From NCBI GenBank assembly GCA_027625915.1, contig JANTQA010000030.1:806001-870000 (forward strand): 64,000 nucleotides of DNA. The letters are read 5' to 3'. A model generated the notes under the pieces. The model made no database searches, was not told the origin of the DNA, and saw only the letters and a list, made by a program, of their open reading frames with translations. This DNA comes from Anaeramoeba flamelloides. Taxonomy: Eukaryota > Metamonada > Anaeramoebidae. Positions 35,035 to 46,993 of this stretch are shown here, in pieces. The translations under genes were made by a program, and so were the position numbers. Within the stretch, counting starts at the first letter, position 1, and each line of letters starts with the position of its first letter.

Positions 35035-35320
35035 TATAATACACTTTCTTCACAAACAATAAGATTTATTTTCTTCTTTTAAGAACATATATTTTTTTTG
35101 AAATAATTTGAAAATATGTTGAATTTTGAACTATTCCAAAGAGAAAAAATGGATCAAACTTTTAAAAAACAATTTTTCATTTGTGAAAATCATATTTTAA
35201 CAAAGTTAAGTTTTATAGTAATCAGTTTTTTGTTTTGTTTTTTCGATTTTGAGGATGTAAAAAAAAATATGAATTTGATATTTAACTTACAAGAAGATTT
35301 TTTTTTTTTTTATTAGTCCC
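35035..35320 (+). repeat. Dispersed repeat family H, copy 1
   Basis: Matches 42725-42990 directly and 53235-53440 inverted. Shared blocks include TTTGAAATAATTTGAAAA, ACAATTTTTCATTTGTGAAA / ACAATAATTCATTTCTGAAA and AGTAATCAG. Confidence 0.7.
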
Positions 35321-35389
35321 TTAAAGTTTACAATCCCCCCAGAAGGAAAACAAAAAAATAACTTGTGTTTGGTGTAGTGACGTCTTATT

Positions 35390-35765
35390 TCAGTTCTTAG
35401 CTGATTCTTCACCTAGTATGAATATACTTTTTTTTTACATTATTTCCCGAGCTGAATTGTCTTTATATTGGGAAAAAAAGTTAGAAAGAGAAAAGATCAA
35501 GTGATTTCTTGCGAATACTTAGATATGGAAATGTGAAGGCATGTGTAGATTGAATTTAAAAACGAAAAAGCAAAGACAAAAAATGACCAAAGGTTTAAAG
35601 CAAATCAGATCAAAAAAAAAAAAATATTTTACAAGAATTAAACAACGACATCCCAAATGAATATTTCTGATCAATTATTAAATTAAAAGTAAGTCAACTA
35701 ACCAAAAGTACTCTGGCTGTGATTTTGGGTGTTCTTAATTAAAGATGGCATTTTTTTTTTTTTTG
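35390..35765 (+). repeat. Dispersed repeat family G, copy 2
   Basis: Collinear with 27830-28180; it directly follows family H copy 1. Confidence 0.7.
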
Positions 35766-35864
35766 ATTTTTACCAATGGATCTTGTAAATCCTTCTGAAA
35801 ATTTCTTTTGTTTATTTTTTCATTTTTATATTTTTCTATTTTTCTTCCCAATTTTTTTTTTTAT

Positions 35865-35970
35865 TGAAGAAGAAGTGTGAATTACACTCTAGATGTATTT
35901 TTACTTAAATTTCTTGAAGATTATTTAATCGTATAATCATAGATTTCAATATTATTAATTGAAAAAACAT
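35865..35970 (-). mobile_element. LINE-like 3' end, inverted copy
   Basis: On the - strand it reads ...GAAATCTATGATTAT...CATCTAGAGTGTAATTCACACTTCTTCTTCAATAAA then an A run, the shared terminus of the LINE-tail family. It is short, so probably strongly 5'-truncated. Confidence 0.65.
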
Positions 35971-36175
35971 AACCAAATTATCCTTATAGTAAAAAAGAAA
36001 AAACAAAAAATTCAATAATATTAATAAAAAACTTTTTTTTTTATTTTTAGATTATTGAAGAGTGGTGACTCAACATAATTCCCCCCCTGTTTACCGTTAG
36101 GTTTTTTTTAATTTAAGAAATAAGAAGAAAATTTCCTAATTTTCTTTAAATTGTAAAAATTAAAAAAAACTTCTT

Positions 36176-36252
36176 TTAGCTTTTCCAGAATTTAAAAGAA
36201 TAGAGAAAAATCTTTGATTTTTCTCCATTTCTTAGAATTCTGGAAAACTTAT
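36176..36252. repeat. 75-bp hairpin family, copy 5
   Basis: TTTTCCAGAATTTAAAAGAA on the left, CTTAGAATTCTGGAAAA on the right, with loop-zone AAAATCTTTGATTTTT. The following 36262-36345 (GTTAGGTTTTCTTGAG ... CAAGAAAACCTAG) is a second inverted repeat of the type found at 4625-4998. Confidence 0.75.
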
Positions 36253-38090
36253 GCACCTTTCGTTAGGTTTTCTTGAGTTTTCTATTTATTTGGAAAATCG
36301 ATAGATTATACAAATAAAACAGTAACCCCCCCAAGAAAACCTAGACACTTGACTACACTCTTTGCACTTGACCACACTTTCAGAAACACAGAATTTATTT
36401 ATATTTTTTTTATTCTAGCTATAATATAGGTATTTATTAATCAAAGGATATCTTTTCTTGAAAGAATGAAAAGAAAAAAATTTATTTCGAAACAAAGATA
36501 AAAAAAAGAGAAAGAAAAAAAGAAATGAAAAAGAGTATAAAAATAATAAAATAAAAGCTAAAATTTAAATTTTTTTTTAAACCAGTTTTTTGTAGACTGA
36601 GTGTTAAATAGGCTGGTAGTTGTTTCCTTTTATGTCGAATTTTTTTGGATCATCACCATAATTTGTTTTAATAAAGCTGTTTAAATATTTGAATAAATAT
36701 ATATCAAAAGATATAGGCTACTTTATTTGGCTTTAAATTCGAATTATTTATATAGGATGAATCTATAAAGTCTAAGTTTTTAAGAATAAGATTTGGGTTT
36801 TGAAATTATCTTTTGAGTTGCTTGGTTTTTTTTTTTTATAAGTGTTTTTTTTTATTTTTTTTTGTAAGTTTCCCAAATCTTGTTTTTATGAAATACAAGT
36901 ACAAGAGATTTACTGGTCAGTATTAAGGTGGTTCATACACCAACCAATAGATTGTACAGAAAAACTTGACTTCAAATCCTTTTCGTTGATTTCAAATCTT
37001 ATTTGTTGGATTTTCGTTTTCTTCAGTTACAGAAGTCAAAGTTCAATTAGTTTTAGATCTGATCATGAAAAAGTTTATTTAAGATCTAATCTTTAACAAG
37101 TTGTTTAATTCTTATTATGGTTTTTTCTCTCTTTTACATCCTCTTAAAACACTAAAAAAAAAAAAAAAAAAAAAAAAGAGGAGGAACCGAAGGAACCCAA
37201 AAACTTAAAAACACAAAATTGTAAAAAAGTAAAAAGTAAACTAAATTCAAAAAATAGGGGCCCAAATTTCGAGATCTCGTTCTAGAATCATTGGATTTCA
37301 ATATGATGTTGGGCAGTTGATTAATTATGTAATTTAAATAAAATTTTCTACTTCATAATTTATTAACCAAACTTTTGACTGAAAAATTGGAAGAAAATAA
37401 AAAAATTTTCAAACAATCAGATGACAATTTGATTTTTTTTTGTTTGTTAGTTTCTTCAATCAAATAGTTTCAGATGTCAATTTTTCTTCACTGATTTACA
37501 TTTAATATTTTTACATGATGAAAAATTTCAATTTAATTCTCAATCAAATTACTCTTACAACCGAAAAAAAATTCGATAATATCCAGATGTTGTAAAATTT
37601 TTCATGATTTTTTTAGCCAAATTTTTGTACAAAAAATGAAATAGATTTTTTTCAACGTATAAAAATTTTTAAAGAAGACACCTTGTTAGTATTTAATCTT
37701 CTGATGATTATCCATCAACTTCTAGTTTATTGATGATTATTTACAGGGTTCCTCATATAATTAGTTTAGTGAGTATAATTTGAAAAACTGGGCCCTTATT
37801 TTTCGAAAGTAGTTTATAAAAAATAAAAAATTTTCTTTTTGTTTCTAAAAATAATGATTTCTTAAATATTATTAATCATACTTTTAGAAAAAAAAAGAAA
37901 AAATAAATGTTTTTGTTAAATTCCAAAATAAATAAATAAATAAATATTCAAACAATTTAAAATTTAAAAATTTTTTTTAATTATGATAAAAATATTTTGG
38001 ATCAATATTTAAGATATTAGTTATCAAGAAATCAATCAAATAATCTTCAAAAAAAGATATAATAAAAAATAAAAAAATTCAATAATATTT

Positions 38091-41000
38091 TTAATCTGTA
38101 ATTAAATTTTCAATAAAATCACTTATAAATACAGAATAATCTGATCTCGAATCGGAATGCATTAAAACATCTCGAATATCTTCCCAATTATTTTTTATAT
38201 GGGTTCTAAGCATCGTTAAAGCTTCTATTACTTGCTCTTCTGGCAATTCATGTTTTTTGTTTTCATCTTCATCAATATTTTGAGGAATTTCAGTCATTTC
38301 TTCAAAATATCTCATGATTCTCATTGCACTCTGCCGAACAAATGAATCCAAACAGGAAAGTGAGCCACTCATCCCTTCACTTTGATTACCAACACTTTGT
38401 ATAATTTTTGAAATTGTTACCAAGTTTCTTCTTAATGTAATGTCAATATCTTTTTTTTCCATGATTCCAAAGGCCTCCGGGGTGGCAATTGCAGGAACAA
38501 AGAATCTAAGAAAGATGAAATTATTAATTGATTGATATGAGCTTGCCGGGAACACTCTTCTAGCAGACTTTTCCATTGCCCTACAAATCAATCTAAAATA
38601 ATAAGGTGTTTCTCTTATAGACAAAATAATTTTACCAATGAATTCATTTGTCAAAAGTGTTAGTGCATTTGTATTTTTTTCTGCTACTTCCTTTCCAACT
38701 CGATCTTCATCTACTTCTAAATGAGATTTAATTCTTGCTGCCATTGCGATCGTGGAACTTAACGTTGATTTTAAAAATTCGTTTCCAATTATATGAACAA
38801 AGACTGGAATTATTTTGGATGATAATGAACTTGATCTAAATAATGTTCTCGCATTATCTATTTTAATTAAAAGTTAAGATTGGAAAAAATATCAGTTTTT
38901 GTGTTAAATTTTTTTAAATAAGAATGATTATTTTTTTTTACTTTTTGGTTTTGTTAAAAATTTTATCTTTTTTTCATTGTTTCAGAAAAATTGGGTTCGC
39001 TTGATAATTTTTTTTTGCGGTTTCTTTTTGTAAAATTATTGAATAGTTTTTTTTTTTTTTTTTTTGGTGCCTTTTGAATAGTTTTGAGTATGTTAGTACT
39101 TGTTAGGGCATATATGTGTATACCAGGTTATATTTGGGGTTTTTATTAGGTTGTGTTAGGTTTGGTATGGTGTGTGTTTGTATGCTTAGATTAAACCAAT
39201 TTCTCTTCTGGAATAAAAGTTTAATAAGGTATAGCTTGGCTCACCTTAAGAATGGGATACGAGGATGTGCAATTAGATATTACTCGATTATTTTTTTGAT
39301 TATATAGAAGATTACAAAATTATGAGTAATGATACACAATTAGAAATTGTATTCAAAAAGACATTTTGTCTAATTTATTAATACTGTTTAGCAATGATCA
39401 GAAATGTTACAGACATCTAATATACCAATTCCTTTCACATAAAATGGGTTGAATAGTATTTCCTAAAATTTGTAATTTTTTCCACATTTTATATTTTTCA
39501 CGAAAAAAAAAAAAAATATTCTACAACAAAAGTCCAATTCTACTGTTAAGCTGAGTATATGGGCACTAGGTTTCTTTGAAGTTGTTCAAAAAGTGTTTTT
39601 TAATGGTTAAAAAATTTTCTACTATTTTTGATTTTCGGGAATATCGGGAATATTTGATAGATCGAAAAAAAATAAAAGTAGAAAATATTAAATTACAATT
39701 TGTTTTAAAAAAATCGTTTTTCCAACCAGTTTTACAAATTGAAAACAGTTTTACATCAAAGTTTTTAATAGTTGGAACAATTTTAAAAAGATGTTTTATG
39801 TACATTTTTTATTCTATTATTGTTTTTTAATATCCAAAATTGATAACACATTATATAACATGTATTATCTTATTTATACACAAATATAACAAGTTACAAA
39901 ATTTTTATAACTCCTTTGAGTAATAAAAAAAAATGTTTTAAAATTTCTTCATTTTTTTATAACTTGTTATAGAGGTTGTTATTAATATTTTCATGAGTTT
40001 CTTTTAAATTTTATAACACCTATACAACATACTTATCACATGTTATAAAAATAATTTTTATTATTTGGTTTAAATATGAAATTGTTTATATAACTATTTT
40101 TGGATTTAAGTTGAGTAACCTTTTAAAAAGGCGCTTGAATTTGGTCTAAAATCATTATTTGATAAATTTCAAATTAATATTGAATTCAAAAGTTTCAAAA
40201 AATTATCAAAATTTTCAAAGTAGAATTTGTTCTCAAAAATATATTGAAAAATATAGAATCAAAACTTCTTATGATAATCATTTTAGGAAATATACCAGAA
40301 AAGACAAAGACAAACACAAAGCTAAAAAAAAAATAAAAATTAAAAAAAATAATAATTACTTTTGCCATTAACTGTTTCTCTATAAATCATCCATCTTAAT
40401 ATTCTCATTACTTTACCCTTTGAATGAAAAGCGACAACCAAGCTTCTGGCAATCAAATCGCCAGATTCGAAATTATTTTTTAAAACCCTTGTATCAAAAT
40501 TTTCAATTATTGCCGAAACTAAAGAAATATTTTTGGATAATAATAAGCTGTGAAGAATTTTATTATCGGGATCTTTTAAAGATAATTTTTGAGAAATGAA
40601 TGGTAAATTATTAATCAATGATCGCTTTCTAATTAAAATATTTGAAGTCCATTTTTTTACTTCTTCTTTATTTTTAAGTTTGATTAAAATCGAGTTATAT
40701 TGATTAATTTCAGATAACACTAATAATAATTGGTCTTCCTTGGAACGTGGATCACTTTCTTGTTTTATTAATTCTTCATTAAATTTTGTTTTATTATTGC
40801 CTTTCTTTTCTTTAATTGGTGTATTTGTAAATTTTTTTGGATTTGATTCATTGGGCATATTATCCTCATCACCACCAGTTCTTGCGACTTCAACAACTTT
40901 GTCAATTTTTATCGAAACTAATAAATTTTTTAATAAAATGGAACCAACTTTTTTTCCTTTCTTTTTGGTATAAAAAAATACATGGTGGGTGGTGAGTACT

Positions 41001-41527
41001 AAATATATTTGATTCCAAACATCGTTGTATTCTTTTGAAAATTTTTCTTGATTTAATGTTTGATCTTCAATTACCTTGTTATTACTACGCTTGTCCTTTT
41101 TGGATTTCTTCATTGATTGGATGCTTTGCATTTGCGATCTTTGGTGTGATTCTGAAATTAGTCGTTGTTGTTCAGTAGATATTAATACATAATCTCCAAA
41201 TATCTTTGGATCGTTTTCTTGTTTGACAGATGATTCTTCGTCTATTTCTGGGTTTTCTAATTCCTTAACTAGCTGTGATTTAATCTCATTAGCTGCATAA
41301 TAATTAAGTTTATCAAAATGATTTAATGACGAATGCGTTATAACAGATGAAAAAATCGATGAGATATCGGTGACGGTATCTTGTTTTGTTTTACAAAAAT
41401 GCTTCCAATATCTTATCAAATATTTCCATATTTTAAGAATAATGGAATCTTTTATATATTTTTCTAAATCTTTAAAAGTACATTGATCATCATCAAGTAA
41501 TTTGTTAATTACAAATCCAATTGGCAA
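38091..41527 (-). CDS. PH-domain Ras GTPase-activating protein (5' end unresolved)
   Basis: RasGAPs switch off Ras by supplying an arginine finger. Two exons are supported: 41527-40360 (ending phase 1, donor GTAATT) and 38857-38091 (acceptor AAAATAG, stop TAA), separated by a 1,502-bp intron. The two give about 644 residues. A PH domain covers about 166-298 of the first exon (VWNQIYLVLTTHHVFFY, then KKWTSNILI), with a long Lys/Asn insert. The GAP domain begins near 320 (LHSLLLSKNISLVSAI...), crosses the junction as YRETVNGK|NNARTLFRSSSLSSKI with the finger Arg in TLFR, and includes FLRFFVPAIATPEAF. The frame upstream of 41527 is closed within an A run and has no ATG. An upstream exon must therefore exist beyond about 41540 (possible acceptor in the A run), and I could not find it. 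Confidence 0.88.
38858..40359 (-). other. 1.5-kb RasGAP intron
   Basis: GTAATT...AAAATAG, placed between two halves of one GAP domain. It contains a stretch rich in G and T on the + strand (39081-39250) and a cluster of TATAACATGTTATAA-like words (39850-40060). Open frames inside it on either strand are low-complexity. Confidence 0.85.
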
Positions 41528-41545
41528 TAATTCTTTTTTTTTTTA

Positions 41546-41578
<33 letters not shown>

Positions 41579-42724
41579 GATTATAAATTCAAATTATAGA
41601 GATTAGTAAAATATAAAGATAAATATCAAAGAAATTAAGTAAAGAAAGTAAAATATTATTCAAGTTTAATAAGGAATTCATAAAAAAAAAATTATTTTAA
41701 TTTCATTTGTGGGATTTGGTCCTATAAAGAGTTATTTGCAAATTCATTCTTGAAAAACTGAAGTGATTAGTAACTATTTTTTATTTTTTTCCCCCAAAAG
41801 GTAATAGAGCACTAATTTTCACAAACATTCAATTAAACTTGAAAAACAAAATCCTTTATCAACTATAGAGAAATGTATTATCCTTTTTTCAAAAGAATTA
41901 ATTTTTTCTCAATTAAATTTTCAGTCAAAAGATCTATTCCTTTTTTGTTTAAATTTTCTGAATTAAAAAAGGAAAAAGAAAAATTTGCCAAAAGATTTTT
42001 ATTTTGAAGAAATCTCACTTTTAATAATTTCTGTGAGTTTAAATAGACAAACAAGATTAAAAATCTGATCTTTTTCATTGGATTTTTAGATTCATTTAGA
42101 AAAAGAAATCAAATCTTTATTCCTTGAAGATTCTGAAAAAATTGATCATTTCTTTTATTCACAAATATTTATTAAATTTCTTGAAATTTAAAAGATTATG
42201 TCATATTCTTTTTCAAAAATTTAGAGTATAATCAAATAACTGATTTTAATAAGAACAAGTTTGTTATGTATTTTTTTTTTTTTATTTCAATTGTTTATTT
42301 GAATTAATTTTATTTGTTTGAAAATCTTTACAAAATAGAGAAATAATTGTAAAGCTTATTAATACTATTTGATCATTGGGTTGTTAACAACCCAATGGAA
42401 AAATTAAAATTTTGTTATTAATTATTGATTATAAATAATCAAATTAAAAAATATTTCTTTAAGTATTATATGTTGAATTTTTCAGGTTTTTAAAAAAGTA
42501 TTTTGGCAGAATTTTTAATTGGATTATTTTGGTTTTTTTCTCATATTTTTTCATTCAATAAAAAGAAAAAAATGATTTGAAATGTTCTTTGAATAAAGAA
42601 ATAAATATTTTTTTCAAGTATAAAATAATAATTGTAATTTTTTTGAAATTAAGTAGATTTTTTTCTTGAACTATTTTATAACTTTGTGGTTTTATTTTTA
42701 AAGTTTTTTTGTATATATGTTCTA

Positions 42725-42990
42725 CTCACAAATATTAAGATTTCTTTCTTTTGTTTGAAATATTTTTTTTTGAAATAATTTGAAAAGATGTTGTTTTTTT
42801 GAACTGTTCAAAAATGAGAAAAAATGGATTATAATTTTAAAAAACAATAATTCATTTCTGAAAAATAGCTTTTAAAGGTTATTCAGGTATTACAGTAATC
42901 AGATTTTTACTTCTTTTTTCAATTTCAAGATATGGTAAAAAATATTGGAATTTGAGATTAAATTTACTAGAATATTTTTTTTTTAGGTTA
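42725..42990 (+). repeat. Dispersed repeat family H, copy 2
   Basis: Same orientation as copy 1 at 35035-35320. Confidence 0.7.
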
Positions 42991-44457
42991 TAAATATGTG
43001 AACATATTTAAAATTTTAATTTTTTTGATTTTGGAATTCTGTTCTGATCTCTGAATATCATTTCCAAATTTACTGAGAAATTAATAGATATTTTTAAACT
43101 ATGATTACATTTTTTATTTCATAAAAGTAAAACATTTAATAATGAAAGAAAAGAAATATATATAATTAAATATAAATAGATAGATTATAAATTGAATAAA
43201 TAATTACTGTTTTGTGGAATGGTTTTTATCACTTCAATTAATACATTTCGACAAAAAGTAGGATGAAATTTGTTAATATTTCCATCAATTAAGCAAAGTC
43301 TAAATATTTTTTTTTAAAATTAATAATGTTAAGTTTGATAAAAATAAATAATAATTATTTACATTTCGGAATAAGAAAAGAAATTATATTAGAACATAAA
43401 AAAAAAAATTCTTTATTTTTGTGTTTTTATTAAAAAAATTTTAATCTTGGATTTTTATTTTCTCTTTTAGAACTTAATATTTTATTTTTATTTTTATCTT
43501 CCTTTTCTAAACATCTAGATTATTTCTAAAATCAATTATTAAGAAAACATCAGGAATAAAACATAATGAATTTATAAATAACTTTAATCATAATTTAATT
43601 TTAAAGATTAAGAATAAAATATTGAGATTAATTAAAGTTTTATTTATACTGTTAATTTTATTAAATCAATTAAAAATCCAAGGAATTCTTGAGATCGTTG
43701 AAGTCAAATGTTAAAATAGTTTCATTTAAAACAAAACTTGGTTTAAATTTACTGAGAAAACTCATATCCAACTTTACAATAGCCATTTCCTTCTTTTATT
43801 CCACATTTGTTACGAAAATTCACGAAATACCTTAAAATAATCAAATATAAAATATTGTATCTATTGGATGATCTTAAAAATGAATGATTGTTGAACATTC
43901 ATCTAAAATTTCTTAACTTGACATAGTAAAAAAAAATGTTTTTTTTTTTTTTCTAATTTCTTGTTTTTGTATTTTTTTTTTTTCCACTTTTGAAAATCTT
44001 TCAAGATGGGTATTTTTTTCTCTTTTTACTTTGAAAAAATGAAACTAAACATTTTTAATTTTTTTTGTAAATGAGATAGTTTTTTTATCAAAACAAAACC
44101 AAAAAAAATGTTTGGATTTAGATATTGTTTTTAGACAAAGAAATGGAATTTACTCAATTTCCAAAGATTCTCCAAAATTATAAGATGGACTTTTTTTTTT
44201 GAACTCTATTCGAAGTAATAATTAGGTTCCTTTGCCCTATTATTTTTTCAAAATCTTAATAGTTGAGGCGTATGCTCTTTTGGGATTTATGAGATAAAAA
44301 ATCCCCCCCAAAAAAAAAAAGTTAAAGTGTTCTAAAATAACTTCTAATATCATATTTAAAGTTAAATTTATGAGTAAAATACAAATTATTTCACCTTTTT
44401 AGAATTCAAAAATACAAAACGATCAGAAAATTTCCAAGTTTGCCTAATAACTAAAAG

Positions 44458-44728
44458 ATTTCCCAAAATATTTCCACAGCAACTACAGTGCTATACTAAA
44501 CTTTTTTGAGAGAAAATCACTTTCTTATTTGTATTGATCCAAATTATATACTTCAGTTTTCAAATAAAATGGTTGAGTTTAAAAAAAAAATATAAAGCAC
44601 AATGATTTCCCAAAACATTTTCGCATCCACTACAGTACTGTATAAAACTTTTTAGTAAGCTAATTTCTTTCTTATCAGTATTTATCAAGAATTATATACT
44701 TTTAATTTTTACAAATAAAAAGTTTGTG

Positions 44729-44735
<7 letters not shown>
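44458..44735 (+). repeat. Two-unit tandem repeat, period about 146 bp
   Basis: Unit 1 starts GATTTCCCAAAATATTTCC at 44458 and unit 2 GATTTCCCAAAACATTTTCG at 44604. Both continue with CACTACAGT-like sequence, a TTCTTAT block and ATTATATACTT. The second unit runs into a TA dinucleotide array (44731-44765). Confidence 0.8.

Positions 44736-44765
<30 letters not shown>
44731..44765. repeat. TA dinucleotide microsatellite
   Basis: About 15 TA units bounded by TAA and TTA, so the whole array is self-complementary. Confidence 0.9.
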
Positions 44766-45171
44766 TAATATAACATACGTGTCACATGTTATCAAAAGAA
44801 TTTTTTATTCATGATATTTACTTGATTGTTAAATTTTCTCTAAAAATCATAGGGGTTCCCTTTGGATTTTTTCTGAGGTATCCATTTTCCTTTTTCTTTT
44901 TTCTTTTTTTTTTGTAATAACCCCTTAGTGTCTTTTAAAAAAAATAAAGAATCAAATTATTTTATTTTAGGTTTGATAAATTTTAGATTCAATTAAAAAT
45001 GAATAAATTTATTTCACAATAATAAAATATCAAAATTGTTTATTATAAAACCAAAAGATATTTAAGGTATCCATCAAGATCAACAATTCTAAAATCCAGG
45101 GAATTCGCTAACTGTTTAAATAGATATTATTATGTAATAAATTTAAAACTCAAATCAATTTTGTCCTTTTA

Positions 45172-45445
45172 TGTTCAAAGCATGAACAGAAAGAAATAAT
45201 AGAAAATATTGACTATTTTTTATGGGTATGTCCTTATATGAAAAAAAAATAGATTAATTTTTCGAAATAAAATAAAATAAATAAATATTAATGAATGAAT
45301 TTTAAACCAAAACAGTTTGGAATTATTTTCATTAATTAATAATCGTGAAATTTATGATTTCCCACTTAAATTTCTAAAAGGAAATTTAAGTCTAAGGAAA
45401 ACTAGGATGTAATTTACACTTGTTCAATAATAATAAAAAAAAAAT
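45172..45445 (+). mobile_element. LINE-like 3' end with residual zinc-knuckle coding
   Basis: 45172-45250 encodes CSKHEQKEIIENIDYFLWVC followed by PY. This resembles the C-terminal cysteine/histidine motif (C...H...E...H.LW.CP) found after reverse transcriptase in many non-LTR retrotransposons. It is followed by about 170 bp of non-coding sequence with the hairpin CTTAAATTTCTAAAAGGAAATTTAAG and the terminus TTACACTTGTTC-AATAATAATAA-A(n). The fragment is 5'-truncated. Confidence 0.7.
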
Positions 45446-46993
45446 GATTAAATTTTACCAATCTATTTTTGACAAACTAGGAGAAAGAAACAACTATTTC
45501 TTTCAAAATAGAGAATATTAGGCTTGATCTAAAATCACTTCATCAATAATTGAAAAGTAATTTTTTCAAAAAAAAAAAAAAAAAAAATTAAAAAACAAAA
45601 AGCAACTTTATAAATTATTATTAAATAAAAACATTCATAATTAGCAAAGTAATAATAACAAATGAAATTTTAAGAAGAATATTAGAAAATTAATAACTAG
45701 ATCCAAAATAAGAAACCAGGGGCATTTAAACCAATAAATAAAATAGAATTTTTTTTATTTTTTATTTTTCTTTTTTTTTTAATATTAACTTTTTAATGTA
45801 AACAAAGTAATTAAATTAGATCTGGCTATTGAACACTTATTGTTGTTTGAGTATTTATTTTAAAATCTATGGATCAAATAAATACTTTTAAAAAGATTTG
45901 AAAAATACAACAATTATTCAGAATAAATTAAATACTTGATTGGAGCCGTTTTAATCATTATTGTGGAATCAATTTTGAATTATTGTTTGATTTATTTATT
46001 TCACAAATTGATGATTTTTTTTGTTCTTGTGTCATTTCTAAACTACTGATTAAATTAAAAATAAGTCAGAAAAAAATTTTCCACTGCATTACATCCAATA
46101 ATTCTTTCATGTAATGACTTAGTCAATGGTTCAATTGAAAAAAAATGAGAGGTTCAGAGGCTAGTGACTTCCTTTATTAATTAAACAAGGTGAATAAAAA
46201 AACCGTTCATAAATTTTCATAAAGCAGCAAGTAAAATAGTAAAATTAACTGAACTTTATCAATTTTTGAAGAAATATGTTTATTACAAGTCAAAATGTGA
46301 ATTATTTAAAGACAAAATTTATCAAAACGGTAATTAACTGGACCAATCTTGATTTTTTTGGAAATTGTTTAATAACGAACCCAATTTTGATAAAAATTTA
46401 TTTTTGATTTTATTGTCCCAAACAATATTCGAATTGGAAGAATAAAAATGAAAGGATCTGTCAGCTCTTCAAAATACAAATTTAAGGGGTATTATTGTAA
46501 AAAATAATCCAAGTCACCAATCTCAAAAAAAATCCAATAATTTTTATTCTTAAAGATCTAGAATAATTCTTTGTTATATACTAATTTAATTTCATCTGAT
46601 CAGAAATCATACTGAGTATTTTATTTAACTTTTATTTGATTTTTAAATTTGTTTGTCAAATTAAAAACTTTTTTAAAAATCAAAAGTAATTTTTGACAGA
46701 TCAAAAAATCAAAAGAATACTAAATTTTTCAAGAGAGACAATATAAATATAATCTCCAAAAATAATTATAAACAACAACAATAACAACACACCTCTTTAA
46801 AATCTTGATTTAGTTTTGGAATATTTCAAAGATAAGAGGAATTATTACCAAATGAAGAAACACTAAAAATTGAAAATGAGAGAATAACTTTGTTTGGGGC
46901 TTTATAAAAAAAGTCAATAAATTACTGAACAACTCATTAAAGAGAAGAAAATCACCCAAACACTTGTCTCTTAACAAAAATAACAAATTGTTT

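Larger units (their letters stand above)
33753..38090. other. 4.3-kb convergent intergenic region
   Basis: Between the converging small Tim and RasGAP genes. It contains family H (35035-35320), family G (35390-35765), an inverted LINE 3' end (35865-35970), a 75-bp hairpin (36176-36252) followed by a looser foldback at 36262-36345, a 10-bp tandem repeat (ATCACAGAAA, about three units, at 34812-34841) and a 24-bp A run near 37157. Open frames at 34548-34811 (GTG start) and 36842-37096 have no recognisable family. Confidence 0.6.
41528..46993. other. 5.5-kb gene-free stretch
   Basis: May hide the 5' exon(s) of the RasGAP gene. Recognised are family H copy 2 (42725-42990), a tandem duplication (44458-44735), a TA microsatellite (44731-44765) and a LINE 3' end (45172-45445). 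Several homopolymer runs occur (T29 at 41551-41578, A18 near 45571). Nothing else was recognised. Confidence 0.55.
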
